From Planctomycetota bacterium (GTDB taxonomy: Bacteria; Planctomycetota; J058; JAJDCQ01): 32,345 nt of DNA. The stretch spans positions 1 through 32,345 of the forward strand of contig JAJDCQ010000169.1 in the NCBI GenBank assembly GCA_029260755.1, written 5' to 3'. The translations under genes and the position numbers were made by a program. This document shows positions 1-8,324 of this stretch, one piece after another. The stretch's first letter is position 1. Each line of letters begins with the position of its first letter. Below the pieces are notes generated by a model that did no database searches, was not told where the DNA came from, and saw only the letters and a list, made by a program, of their open reading frames with translations.

Positions 1-543
1 GTGCCGAGCCTCCTCTCGCTCTCGCGGGTGACGACCAGCGATGGGTCGTACGTCGAGGTCGACCTCGACGACGCCGTCGATGAGGTGGTCTCCGACCTCG
101 ACGTGCTCGTTCGCGAGACCGGCGGAACGGTCGAGATCGAGCGGCCGCTCCCGCGGGTCGTCGCCGAGCCGACGATGCTCCGACAGCTCCTCCAGAACCT
201 GATCGGGAACGCCCTCAAGTTCCGCCGCGCCGAGCGCCCCTCCGAGGTCCGGGTCGGCGCCCGCGCCGAGGGCGAGGGAGTCGATGCGGTCGTCTGGATC
301 CGGGTCGAGGACGACGGGATCGGGTTCGACCCGGCCCGCGCGACCGACATCCTGCGCCCGTTCCGTCGCCTCCACGGGCGCGGCGAGTACGAGGGCGTCG
401 GGATGGGTCTCGCGATCTGCCAGCGGATCGTCGAGCGCCACGGCGGCCGGCTCGAGGCGAACAGCGAGCCGGGCCGCGGCTCGGCCTTCCGGGTCGCCCT
501 GCCGGTGAGGGGGCCGGCGACGCGCCCGGCCGAGGATGCCTGA
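1..543 (+). CDS. Sensor histidine kinase, C-terminal part (truncated by window edge)
   Basis: This is the ATP-binding end of a histidine kinase that transfers phosphate to its own dimerisation-domain histidine and then to a response regulator. The frame is open from base 1, and the first residues (SLLSLSRVT) look like the end of a DHp helix ('DLLxxSRV'), so the true start lies upstream and the GTG at base 1 is probably internal. The HATPase_c fold is clear: N-box LLQNLIGNALKFR (about residues 63-75), G1 box VEDDGIGFD (102-110), then FRRLHGRGEYEGVGMGLAIC with the G2 box (about 121-140) and IVERHGG. The RLHGRxEYxGxGxGL pattern resembles bacteriophytochrome-type kinases. No sensor domain is visible in the window. 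It converges on the next gene with only 6 bases between the stops. Confidence 0.9.
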   Translation: MPSLLSLSRVTTSDGSYVEVDLDDAVDEVVSDLDVLVRETGGTVEIERPLPRVVAEPTMLRQLLQNLIGNALKFRRAERPSEVRVGARAEGEGVDAVVWIRVEDDGIGFDPARATDILRPFRRLHGRGEYEGVGMGLAICQRIVERHGGRLEANSEPGRGSAFRVALPVRGPATRPAEDA

Positions 544-549
544 GCGAGG

Positions 550-1629
550 CTAGCCTTCGAGCCCGATCCGGTCGCGGCCGACCGAGCAGGTGACGAGGAC
601 GCCGCCGGCCGGCGCGGAGCGATCGACCGCGAGCGAGCCGCCGATCGTGCGCGCCCGATGCTCCATGATCCGGAGGCCGAGGCCGCGGCTTCCACCCTCG
701 CGCGCGTCCGGCTTCGCCGGGAAGCCGTTGCCGTCGTCCTCGACCGAGAGGACGAGGCGCGCCTCGCCGAGAGCGAGCTCGACGACGACCCTCTTCGCCT
801 CTCCGTGGCGAACGGCGTTCGAGATCGCCTCCTGGGCGATCCGGTAGAGATGCGTCGCGACCTCGCGGTCGATCGAGACGGTCCGGTCGGTCCGGACCTC
901 GCAGCTCACGCCGAACATGCGCTCCGAGGATCGGGCGAGGTCATCGAGCGCGGCGCCGAGCCCGCCCTCGTCGTCGGTGACCGGGTCGAGACCGCGGGCG
1001 AGGTCCTTGCTCTCGACGATCGTCTGATGGATCAGCTCGGCGAGGCGCTCCGCCTCCTCGACCTCGGGCACGCCCCGGCGGGCGAGCTTCGAGGCGAGGG
1101 CGCGGCCGAGGAGCGCGATCCCGGCGAGCTGCTGACCGAGGCCGTCGTGGAGGTCGTGGGCGATCCGGCGCTGCTCCCGGACGCGGATCTCGAGGATCTC
1201 GCGCTCGAGCCGCCGTCGCTCGGCCAGGTCGCGCGCTCGGGCGAGGGCGTAGCGCATCGTGCGCACCAGGAGCGGCCCGCGGAGCTCGCCCTTCGCGATG
1301 TAGTCCTGGGCGCCGACCGAGACACACGCGAGCCCGAGCTCGTCGTCGGCGCCGGTCAGGACGACGATCGGCACCTCGGGCGTGAGCTCGAGGACCGCGC
1401 CGACCGTCCTGGTGCCGACCGAGTCGGGGAGGGTCAGGTCGAGGAGGACGAGGTCGACGTCGTCGTCCTCCTCGATGAGACGCGTCGCGTCGGCGATCGA
1501 GCCGGCGTGGCGCGGCCTCTTCGCGCCGACGCCCGCGAGGATCGCCTGGATGAGGACGACGTCGTCGGGGTCGTCCTCGATCAGGAGGATCCGGGCGGCG
1601 GTCAGCTCGGGAAGACGTCGGGGAGACAT
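550..1629 (-). CDS. Receiver-histidine kinase hybrid (NarL/DesK-type HisKA_3 kinase with N-terminal receiver)
   Basis: This is a 359-residue cytoplasmic signalling protein. Residues about 12-130 form a response-regulator receiver: acidic pocket ED/D at 18-21, phospho-acceptor Asp64 in VLLDLTLPD, Thr92 in VVLTGADD, Lys113 in IAKGE. A short helical linker leads to a HisKA_3 dimerisation domain with the motif RRIAHDLHDGLGQ (phospho-His161), then a HATPase_c domain with N-box EAISNAVRHG, G1 VEDDGNGFP and G2 RGLGLRIMEHRA. There is no membrane segment or separate sensor domain, so input presumably comes by phosphorylation of the receiver from another kinase. ATG at 1629 is chosen over an in-frame TTG at 1668 because the receiver fold begins shortly after it. 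It lies 103 bases downstream of the TPR-kinase gene on the same strand and may be co-transcribed. Confidence 0.88.
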   Translation of the reverse strand: MSPRRLPELTAARILLIEDDPDDVVLIQAILAGVGAKRPRHAGSIADATRLIEEDDDVDLVLLDLTLPDSVGTRTVGAVLELTPEVPIVVLTGADDELGLACVSVGAQDYIAKGELRGPLLVRTMRYALARARDLAERRRLEREILEIRVREQRRIAHDLHDGLGQQLAGIALLGRALASKLARRGVPEVEEAERLAELIHQTIVESKDLARGLDPVTDDEGGLGAALDDLARSSERMFGVSCEVRTDRTVSIDREVATHLYRIAQEAISNAVRHGEAKRVVVELALGEARLVLSVEDDGNGFPAKPDAREGGSRGLGLRIMEHRARTIGGSLAVDRSAPAGGVLVTCSVGRDRIGLEG

Positions 1630-1732
1630 GACGCCGCCAGGATGCCGGCGGGGAGGGTCGCGACGCAAGGTCGCCGGAGCCGACGAGGACGACGACGCCG
1701 GCGCCGGCGACTCCGCGCCGCTTAACGGGGCC

Positions 1733-4700
1733 TCATCGGCGGCCGAGCTCGACGAGGAGGGATCGGGCGGAGGCGACGTGCGGCCCCGACGGCGACCGGC
1801 GAATCGCCTCCTCGGCGTCCGCCAGCGCGCCGGCGAGGTCGCCCGCCGCCCGGCGGGCGAGGGCTCGCTCCGTCCAGGCCCGCCCGAGCCCCCCGTCGAC
1901 CCGGATGCCGCGGTCGGCGTCCCGGACGGCGCCGACGACGTCGCCGCGCTCGCGCTTCACCCGCGCCCGGTCGGCCCACGCGTGGGCGAGCTCCGGGTCG
2001 ATCTCGAGGGCCCGGTCGAGGTCGCTGAGCGCGTCGTCGAGTCGTCCGAGCTCGGTGAGGGTCACGCCCCGCTCCCGCCACGGCCTCACGGCATCGGGGT
2101 CGAGCGCGATCGCCCGGGTGAGGTCCTCGAGGCTGCCGGCCAGGTCGCCGGCGACCCGCCGCGCCGTCCCGCGATAGTCGTAGGCGGTCGGGTGGTCCGG
2201 CGCCGCCGCGATCACGTGGCTCAGGTCCTCGATCGCGCCGACCGCATCTCCCTTCGTCAGCCGGGCGGCGCCTCGATGCCGCCACGCCTCGAGCTCGTCG
2301 GGGTCGAGGGCGATGCTCCGGCTCAGGTCCGAGATGGCCCCGTCGAGGTCCTGGACCTGCATCAGGCGCGACAGGCCGCGGATCCGCCAGACGGCCGGAT
2401 CGTCGGCCCCGAGCTCGATCGCGATCGTCAGGTCGCTGATCGCGTCGTCCCACGCGTGGCCCTCGTGGTGACAGATGCCCCGCCACCACCAGGCGGACCG
2501 GTGGTCGGCGTCGAGCTCGAGCGCCGCCGACAGGTCAGCGATCGCGCCCTCGCGATCGCCCGTCTCGCGGCGGGCGACGCCGCGGGCGACCCACGCGGTC
2601 GCGTCGCGGACGCCGAGGTCGATCGCCCGGGTCAGCGCCTCGATCGTCCCCTCCCAGTCCTCCCCTCCGTCGTAGCGGGCGAGGCCGAGGTCGAGCCAGG
2701 CCTTCGCGAGCGACGGATCGATCGTGACGGCCCGCTCGAGGTCGGCCGCGGACGCCGCGAGCTGCTCGTTCGCGCGCCGGGCGATCCCGCGCCGGCACCA
2801 CGCGGTGGCGTCGGTCGGGTCGACGTCGATCGCCGCGCTCAGGTCGGTGATGGCGCCTTCGAGGTCGCGCTTCTCGTACCGGATGATCCCGCGCCAGGTG
2901 AGGGCGCGCGCCCGCGTCCTCGCCGGGAGCGACCCCCGCCGCTGCGCATGCTCGACCGCTCGGTCGAGCTCGGCGAGCGCCGCGTCGACCTCGCCGGCGA
3001 GGAGCCTGGCCTCGCCGAGCGTCGTCCGGGCCTCGACGTCGCCGGCGTCGAGCTCGATCGCGCGCACGAGATCGACGATGGCCGCCTCGACCCGCCCCGC
3101 CTCGAGGTGGGCGAAGCCCCGGAGACGGCGCGCCTCGCCCGAACCGGGCGCGAGCTGCACCGCCAGGTCGAGCGACGGCAGCGCCTCCTCCGGCGCGCGT
3201 CGGAGCGTCTCCTCGGCGCGCTCGCAGAGACCGGCCGCGACCTCCGCGGCGATCCGCTCGGGGACGCCGGTCCCCGCGAGCCACGGCGCGAGCGCCTCCC
3301 AGAACGGGCCGCGCGGATCGAACCGTTCGGCGGCGGCGACGAGGTGCCGGTCGGCCTCGCTCCCGCCGAGCCGGCAGAGCGCGATCCCCGCCGGGGCGGC
3401 GCGACCGGGATCGTCGATGGCCGCGAGCCAGCGCCCGAGCGGACCGACCGCTCCGTCCACGACGCCGAGGCGACCGAGCCCCTCGCACGCGATCCGCGCC
3501 CGCCGGTGCAGCGCGCGCGCGCGCGCCGGACCGGGCTCCGCGCCGGGGGCGGCGAGCTCGGCCAGGACCTCGTCGAGCGCCGCCCCGAGGACGGCCGCGG
3601 CCGTCGGCGCCGGCTGCTGGGCGAGCGCGAAGAGGGCGTCGTCGCGCGCGAGGTCCCCGCCGACGGCGCGGTCGAGGATCCGGGTGACGGCCGCCCGCTC
3701 CGCCCGATCGCTTCGGATCCGGGCGGCGACGACCCCGCCGCCCGCCACCGCGGAGACGCCGAGCGCCACGATCGAGACGAGGGCGACGCGATGTCGGGCG
3801 AGGGTTCGAGCGACGCGGCGCCACGAGGACGGCCGACGCGCCTCGATCATCTCGCCATCGATGAACCGCTGCAGGTCGGCCGCGACGGCGCCGGCGCTCC
3901 GGTAGCGGGCCGAGGGCTCCTTCTCGAGGCAGCGGAGCGCGATCGTCGCGAGGTCGACCGCGATCGTCGGGTCGATCGAACGGGGCGGCGGCGGCTCCGA
4001 GGTCATCACCTGGCGGAGCAGGCTGAGGATGTTGTCGCCCTCGAACGGCGGCTGGCCGGTGAGGGCGAAGTAGAGGACGCCGCCGAGCGCGTAGACGTCC
4101 GCGGCCGGCCCGACCGCGTCCTTCTCGCCGCGAGCCTGCTCGGGCGCCACGTACTGCGGCGTCCCGAGGAGCTGACCGGTCAGGGTGATCTCGGTGGGCG
4201 CGTCCTCCTGCCGCGCGAGGCCGAAGTCGACCAGGCGTGGCTCGCCGGTGACCCCGTCGATGAGGACGTTCTGCGGCTTGACGTCCCGGTGGAGGACGCC
4301 GGCGCGGTGCGCGTGCTCGAGCGCGCGCGCGACGCCCCGGACGAGCTCGGCGACCGACTCGGCGGGCAGCGGGCCGCGCTCGCGGAGCGAGCTGAGCGTC
4401 TCGCCGTCGACGAAGTCCATCGCCAGAAACGGCCGCCCATCGGACTCGCCAACCTCGTGGACGGCGACGATCCCGGGATGCCGGAGCTTCGCGGTGATGC
4501 GCGCCTCGCGCAGGAAGCGCTCACGGCTGCGCGCGGCGGCGAGGGTGTCGTCGCCCGGGCGCGGGAGGAGCACCTTGACCGCGACATCGCGGCCGAGCTC
4601 GGGGTCGAGGCCGCGGAAGACCGCGCCCATCCCGCCGCGCCCGAGCTCGCCGGTGATGAGGAACCGCCCGACCCGTCCGCCCGTCCCGGGCGCGAGCCGA

Positions 4701-4810
4701 CGGCTGCTCGCCGACGCGCGGCGCGCGCCCGAGCCCGACCCGGAGCCGGAGCCCGGCGCCGATCCGGACGGGACGCGGCCCGACGACGGCGGCAGGAAGC
4801 TCGGGCTCAC
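1733..4810 (-). CDS. Membrane Ser/Thr protein kinase with about 14 TPR repeats
   Basis: This is a 1025-residue PknB-like (Hanks-type) kinase. A short Ser/Gly/Pro-rich leader is followed by a complete kinase domain (about 47-320): glycine loop GRGGMGAVF, Lys79 in DVAVK, catalytic loop HRDVKPQN (Asp176), DFG at 195-197, activation segment ending VAPEQARG. All catalytic residues are present, so it should be active. One membrane helix (about 340-363) separates it from an Arg/Ala-rich region and then about 14 TPR units of 34 residues (AWxxRGxAR...GDxxGAIxDLxxAIxLDP), probably extracytoplasmic and used for protein binding. The start is a GTG at 4808-4810 that overlaps the stop of the upstream kinase by four bases (GTGA), indicating translational coupling. 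It is a paralogue of the upstream gene with the same architecture. Confidence 0.92.
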   Translation of the reverse strand: MSPSFLPPSSGRVPSGSAPGSGSGSGSGARRASASSRRLAPGTGGRVGRFLITGELGRGGMGAVFRGLDPELGRDVAVKVLLPRPGDDTLAAARSRERFLREARITAKLRHPGIVAVHEVGESDGRPFLAMDFVDGETLSSLRERGPLPAESVAELVRGVARALEHAHRAGVLHRDVKPQNVLIDGVTGEPRLVDFGLARQEDAPTEITLTGQLLGTPQYVAPEQARGEKDAVGPAADVYALGGVLYFALTGQPPFEGDNILSLLRQVMTSEPPPPRSIDPTIAVDLATIALRCLEKEPSARYRSAGAVAADLQRFIDGEMIEARRPSSWRRVARTLARHRVALVSIVALGVSAVAGGGVVAARIRSDRAERAAVTRILDRAVGGDLARDDALFALAQQPAPTAAAVLGAALDEVLAELAAPGAEPGPARARALHRRARIACEGLGRLGVVDGAVGPLGRWLAAIDDPGRAAPAGIALCRLGGSEADRHLVAAAERFDPRGPFWEALAPWLAGTGVPERIAAEVAAGLCERAEETLRRAPEEALPSLDLAVQLAPGSGEARRLRGFAHLEAGRVEAAIVDLVRAIELDAGDVEARTTLGEARLLAGEVDAALAELDRAVEHAQRRGSLPARTRARALTWRGIIRYEKRDLEGAITDLSAAIDVDPTDATAWCRRGIARRANEQLAASAADLERAVTIDPSLAKAWLDLGLARYDGGEDWEGTIEALTRAIDLGVRDATAWVARGVARRETGDREGAIADLSAALELDADHRSAWWWRGICHHEGHAWDDAISDLTIAIELGADDPAVWRIRGLSRLMQVQDLDGAISDLSRSIALDPDELEAWRHRGAARLTKGDAVGAIEDLSHVIAAAPDHPTAYDYRGTARRVAGDLAGSLEDLTRAIALDPDAVRPWRERGVTLTELGRLDDALSDLDRALEIDPELAHAWADRARVKRERGDVVGAVRDADRGIRVDGGLGRAWTERALARRAAGDLAGALADAEEAIRRSPSGPHVASARSLLVELGRR

Positions 4811-7800
4811 TGACGTCCCCGCCCGGTCAGGGCGTCGATGGAGCGGCGGGCCGACTCGGCGTAGGGGTCGCCCATCGGCGCCATCCGGAGGAAGCGGCGG
4901 TAGTCGGCGATCGCCTCCTGCGGCCGGCCCGCCTTCTCGAAGGCGAGGCCGCGGTTGAAGAGGCTCATCCGGCTGGCCGGGTCGAGCTCGAGCGCCCGGG
5001 TCAGATCGGCGATCGACCCGCGGAGGTCGCCCGCCATCATCTTGACGCTCCCCCGGTCGTTCCAGACCTCGACGAAGGTCGGGTCGAGCTCGAGGCAGTG
5101 GTCGAGGTCGGCGAGGGCGCCGGGGTAGTCGCCGGCCTGGAAGCGCGCCACGCCGCGCTCGCGCCACGCGCGGGTCGCCCGCGGGGCGAGGGCGATGCTC
5201 CGGTCGAGCGCCTCGATCGCGCCGGGCAGGTCCTTGGCGTAGCGGCGCGCCCCGCCGAGCCCGTCCCACGCGATGCAGTGATTCGGATCGAGCTTCACGG
5301 CCCGCTCGAGGTCGGCGATCGCCTCCTTGATCTCCCCCGCCTCGAGGTGGGCGAAGCCCCGGAATCGCCACGCGTCGGCGAGCTTCGGGTCGAGCTGGAT
5401 CGCCCGGGTGAAGTCGGAGACGGCGCCGCTCAGGTTGCCGGTCGGGCCCTTGAGCGCGCCCTGGATCAGCGAGACGATCGCCACCGGCGGGCGCGAGGCG
5501 AGGACGAGCTCGAAGTCGGCTCGCCCGCCGTCGAGGTCGCCCTCGATCAGGCGGACGAAGCCGCGCTGGCGCCGGGCCTCGACGTCGTCGCGGTCGAGCT
5601 CGAGGGCGCGGTCGAGGTCCTTGAGCGCCCCGCCGGTGTCGCGCGCCTTCACCCGGACGATCGCGCGCCACCGCCAGGCGGCGGCCAGACCCTCGTCGAG
5701 CTCGATGGCGCGGGAGAGGTCGTCGAGCGCTCCCTCGAGGTCGCCCTGGCGGTGGCGCGTGGCCGCGCGACGAACCCAGAGCGGCGCGCGCCCCGGGGCG
5801 ATCTCGAGGGCGCGGTGATGGTCGTCCATGGCGCCGGGCAGGTCGCCGCCGCGCTCCTTCGCGACGGCGAGGCCGCTCCAGGCGCGGGCGTTGTCGGGCG
5901 AGAGATCGACGGCGCGCTCGAGATCGGCGCGCCCGGACGCGGTCTCGCCATCGGCGCAGCGGACCAGGCCGCGCAGGGCGAGCGCGTCGCCGTGATCGGG
6001 CTGGAGCTTCAGGGCGCGCTCGATCCGGGCGACGCACTCGTTGCGGCGACCGTCCCGGAAGAGCAGCTCCGCCCGCTCGATCGAGGCGTCGGCGATCGCG
6101 CGGCGGAGCCGCGGCGCCGCGCTCGACCGGTCGAGGTAGGGGGAGACCTCGTCCCAGAACGGGCCGGCCGCGTCGAAGCGATCGACGGCGCCGAGGAGGA
6201 GCTCCTCGGCGCGCTCGCCCTCGGCCAGACAGAGGGCGATCCCGGCCGCGGCGGCCCGGCCGGGGTCGGCCTCGGCGAGGAGATAGCCCCCGAGGGGCTC
6301 GGCGGCCCCGGCCGGATCGAGCCGCGCGAGGGCGTCGCAGCAGAGGCGCGCCGTCAGCAGCCGCTCCGAGCCCAGACGCTCCCGCTGTCGCCGCGCCACG
6401 ACCGACTGGACCGCGTCGAAGATGCTCCGCCGCACCGCCGAGGTCGCGGCCTCGGCCGAGCCCTCCGTCGGCGTCGGCACGCGAAGCCTCGGACCCTGCC
6501 CCTCCGCCTCGAGGAGGGCGAGCCCCGCCCGACGGACGAGCGACTCGGCCGCCGGATCGAGGCGATCGTCGGTGCCGACGCGCACGAACCGGGCGACGGC
6601 CTCCTCGAGTCGGTCGCCGTCGGCTGCGGCCCCGGCGCGGCCCGCCTCGAGGAGGGCGTCGGCCGTGACCGCGCGGAGGTCGGCGCCGACCGCGTCGAGC
6701 ACGCCGGCGAGGCGCTCGACGGTCGCCGCGCCCGAGAGCGCGACCAGACCGAAGACGGCCTCCTCGTAGGCCGCGGCGCTGGCGAGCTCGCCTGCCTCGG
6801 CGGCGGCGATGATCGACTCGACCTCGGCCGCCCGGCTCCGCCCCTCGATGCTGACGGAGACGGCCGTGCCGACCACCGCCAGGAGCGAGAGGACGATCGC
6901 GCAGACGGCGAGGGCGGCGAGGCGATGACCCGACGCCGAGCGCCGCAGCCGCTCGAGCCGCCCGGGGGCTCGCGCGTGGACCGGCTCGCCGGCGAGGAAG
7001 CGGTCGAGGTCGGCCGCGAGCTCCCCGGCCGACCGGTAGCGGTGCGTCGGGTCCTTCTCGAGGCAGTGCAGGACGATCGCCTCGATCCCCGGGTGGATCT
7101 TCGGGTCGATCGCCCGGGGCGGCGTCGGGTCCTCGGTCAGCAGGTTCTGCATCACGATCATCGGGGTCGCGCCGCGGAACGGGGTCGACCCGGTGAGCGC
7201 CCGATAGACGACGGCGCCGAGCCCCCAGACATCGGTCGGCGCCCCCTGCTCGGCGCGCGCCCCGCGCGCCTGCTCGGGCGCCATGTAGGCGGGCGTTCCG
7301 ATCGCGTCGCCCGAGACGGTGATCTGCTGCCGACTGCTCGCGTCGACGGCGAGGCCGAAGTCCATGAGATGGGGGCGCCCGTCCGCGTCGAGGAGGATGT
7401 TGTGCGGCTTCACGTCGCGGTGGATGACGCCGTGACGGTGGGCGTGGTCGAGCGCCTCGGCGACCGCCCGGGCGACCTCGGCGACGCGGCGCGCCGAGAG
7501 GCGCTCCTCCCGGAGGGCGGCCTCGAAGCTCTTGCCGCGGATGAAGTCCATGGCGATGTACGGGCGCCCGGCGTGCGTCCCGACCTCGTGGATGCGGACG
7601 ATCCCGGGGTGCTGCAGCCGGGAGCAGACCCGCGCCTCGCGCAGGAAGCGCTCGCGGTCGACCGGATCCGCCGCGCCGCCCTCGCCCGACCCGATGATCA
7701 TCTTGATGGCGACGTCGCGCCGGAGCGAGGGGTCGATCGCGCGGTAGACGACGCCCATCCCGCCTCGCCCGATCACTCCGGCGACCGCGTAGCGGCCGAC

Positions 7801-8106
7801 CTGCTCGGGGACGTCGATCGCGCCGAAGTGGCCGGACTGGACGTAGGGGGCCGGCGAAGCGAAGCCGCTCCCCGGCGTGGCGCCCGCGGCCGACCCGCTC
7901 CCGCCGTGAATCGTGTCGGCGTCGGCGAGCCCGGGATGCCGCGGCGCCGGGGACGCGCCGGGCGGCGCGCCGAGCGGCGCCCCCGGCGGCGCGCCGGATG
8001 GCGGAGGAACGGGCCCCGTGGGGACCCCGCGCTGGGTCCGGAAGGTGCGTCGATTCACGGCGTCGGCGGGTCCCCTCGGGCGGCTCCCCGCCTCGGCGTA
8101 GCCCAT
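4807..8106 (-). CDS. Membrane Ser/Thr protein kinase with about 12 TPR repeats
   Basis: This is a 1099-residue Hanks-type kinase. A Pro/Gly/Ala-rich low-complexity leader (1-100) precedes the kinase domain (about 104-372): GRGGMGVVY glycine loop, Lys135 in DVAIK, Glu157 in the alpha-C helix, HRDVKPHN (Asp231), DFG 249-251, MAPEQARG. A membrane helix follows at about 395-419, then a helical region of unclear family and about 12 TPR units up to the C terminus. ATG at 8106 has a GGGG-type purine stretch just upstream and is preferred over an in-frame GTG at 8187. It is first in a likely operon with the next TPR kinase (GTGA overlap) and the receiver-kinase hybrid, and it is divergent from the FHA-pseudokinase gene. 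What the TPR arrays bind is unknown. Confidence 0.92.
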   Translation of the reverse strand: MGYAEAGSRPRGPADAVNRRTFRTQRGVPTGPVPPPSGAPPGAPLGAPPGASPAPRHPGLADADTIHGGSGSAAGATPGSGFASPAPYVQSGHFGAIDVPEQVGRYAVAGVIGRGGMGVVYRAIDPSLRRDVAIKMIIGSGEGGAADPVDRERFLREARVCSRLQHPGIVRIHEVGTHAGRPYIAMDFIRGKSFEAALREERLSARRVAEVARAVAEALDHAHRHGVIHRDVKPHNILLDADGRPHLMDFGLAVDASSRQQITVSGDAIGTPAYMAPEQARGARAEQGAPTDVWGLGAVVYRALTGSTPFRGATPMIVMQNLLTEDPTPPRAIDPKIHPGIEAIVLHCLEKDPTHRYRSAGELAADLDRFLAGEPVHARAPGRLERLRRSASGHRLAALAVCAIVLSLLAVVGTAVSVSIEGRSRAAEVESIIAAAEAGELASAAAYEEAVFGLVALSGAATVERLAGVLDAVGADLRAVTADALLEAGRAGAAADGDRLEEAVARFVRVGTDDRLDPAAESLVRRAGLALLEAEGQGPRLRVPTPTEGSAEAATSAVRRSIFDAVQSVVARRQRERLGSERLLTARLCCDALARLDPAGAAEPLGGYLLAEADPGRAAAAGIALCLAEGERAEELLLGAVDRFDAAGPFWDEVSPYLDRSSAAPRLRRAIADASIERAELLFRDGRRNECVARIERALKLQPDHGDALALRGLVRCADGETASGRADLERAVDLSPDNARAWSGLAVAKERGGDLPGAMDDHHRALEIAPGRAPLWVRRAATRHRQGDLEGALDDLSRAIELDEGLAAAWRWRAIVRVKARDTGGALKDLDRALELDRDDVEARRQRGFVRLIEGDLDGGRADFELVLASRPPVAIVSLIQGALKGPTGNLSGAVSDFTRAIQLDPKLADAWRFRGFAHLEAGEIKEAIADLERAVKLDPNHCIAWDGLGGARRYAKDLPGAIEALDRSIALAPRATRAWRERGVARFQAGDYPGALADLDHCLELDPTFVEVWNDRGSVKMMAGDLRGSIADLTRALELDPASRMSLFNRGLAFEKAGRPQEAIADYRRFLRMAPMGDPYAESARRSIDALTGRGRQ

Positions 8107-8222
8107 GATCCCCGCTGGAGATGCTGGCACGCGTGCGACCGGGACGCAAACGCCGGCCGGGCCGAGAGCGGGGCGGACGCAGGACACGCCCGCGGCGCCG
8201 ACCGGGCCCGGTCGCGCGCGCC

Positions 8223-8251
8223 TTGATCGAAAAGCGCCGGGGACTTATAAC
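8223..8251 (+). promoter_or_regulatory. Sigma70-like promoter for the FHA-pseudokinase gene
   Basis: TTGATC (8223-8228) and TATAAC (8246-8251) are separated by exactly 17 bases, in an AT-richer patch of an otherwise GC-rich 218-base divergent spacer. It points at the ATG at 8325, about 74 bases downstream. The TTATAA core is itself palindromic, so a reverse-strand use toward the TPR kinases is possible but no matching -35 box was seen. Confidence 0.55.
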
Positions 8252-8324
8252 GCAGCAGCCGGTCACCCGGACCACCTCCCGGCGGTCGCGCTCCGGTCAC
8301 GCCGCCCGGCGTCTGAGAAACTCG

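Noticed and set aside
1382..8226. Very long open frames on the plus strand (1382-4813 and 5098-8226) opposite the TPR kinases
   Set aside because: They are products of extreme GC codon bias opposite real genes. Their translations are Arg/Asp/Val/Leu/Glu-rich with no domain, while the minus strand encodes clear kinase and TPR motifs.
1733..8275. A single 2180-codon minus-strand frame spanning both TPR kinases
   Set aside because: Its first half is an off-frame Arg-rich reading of the upstream kinase. The real second kinase begins at the GTG overlapping the first kinase's stop (4807-4810).
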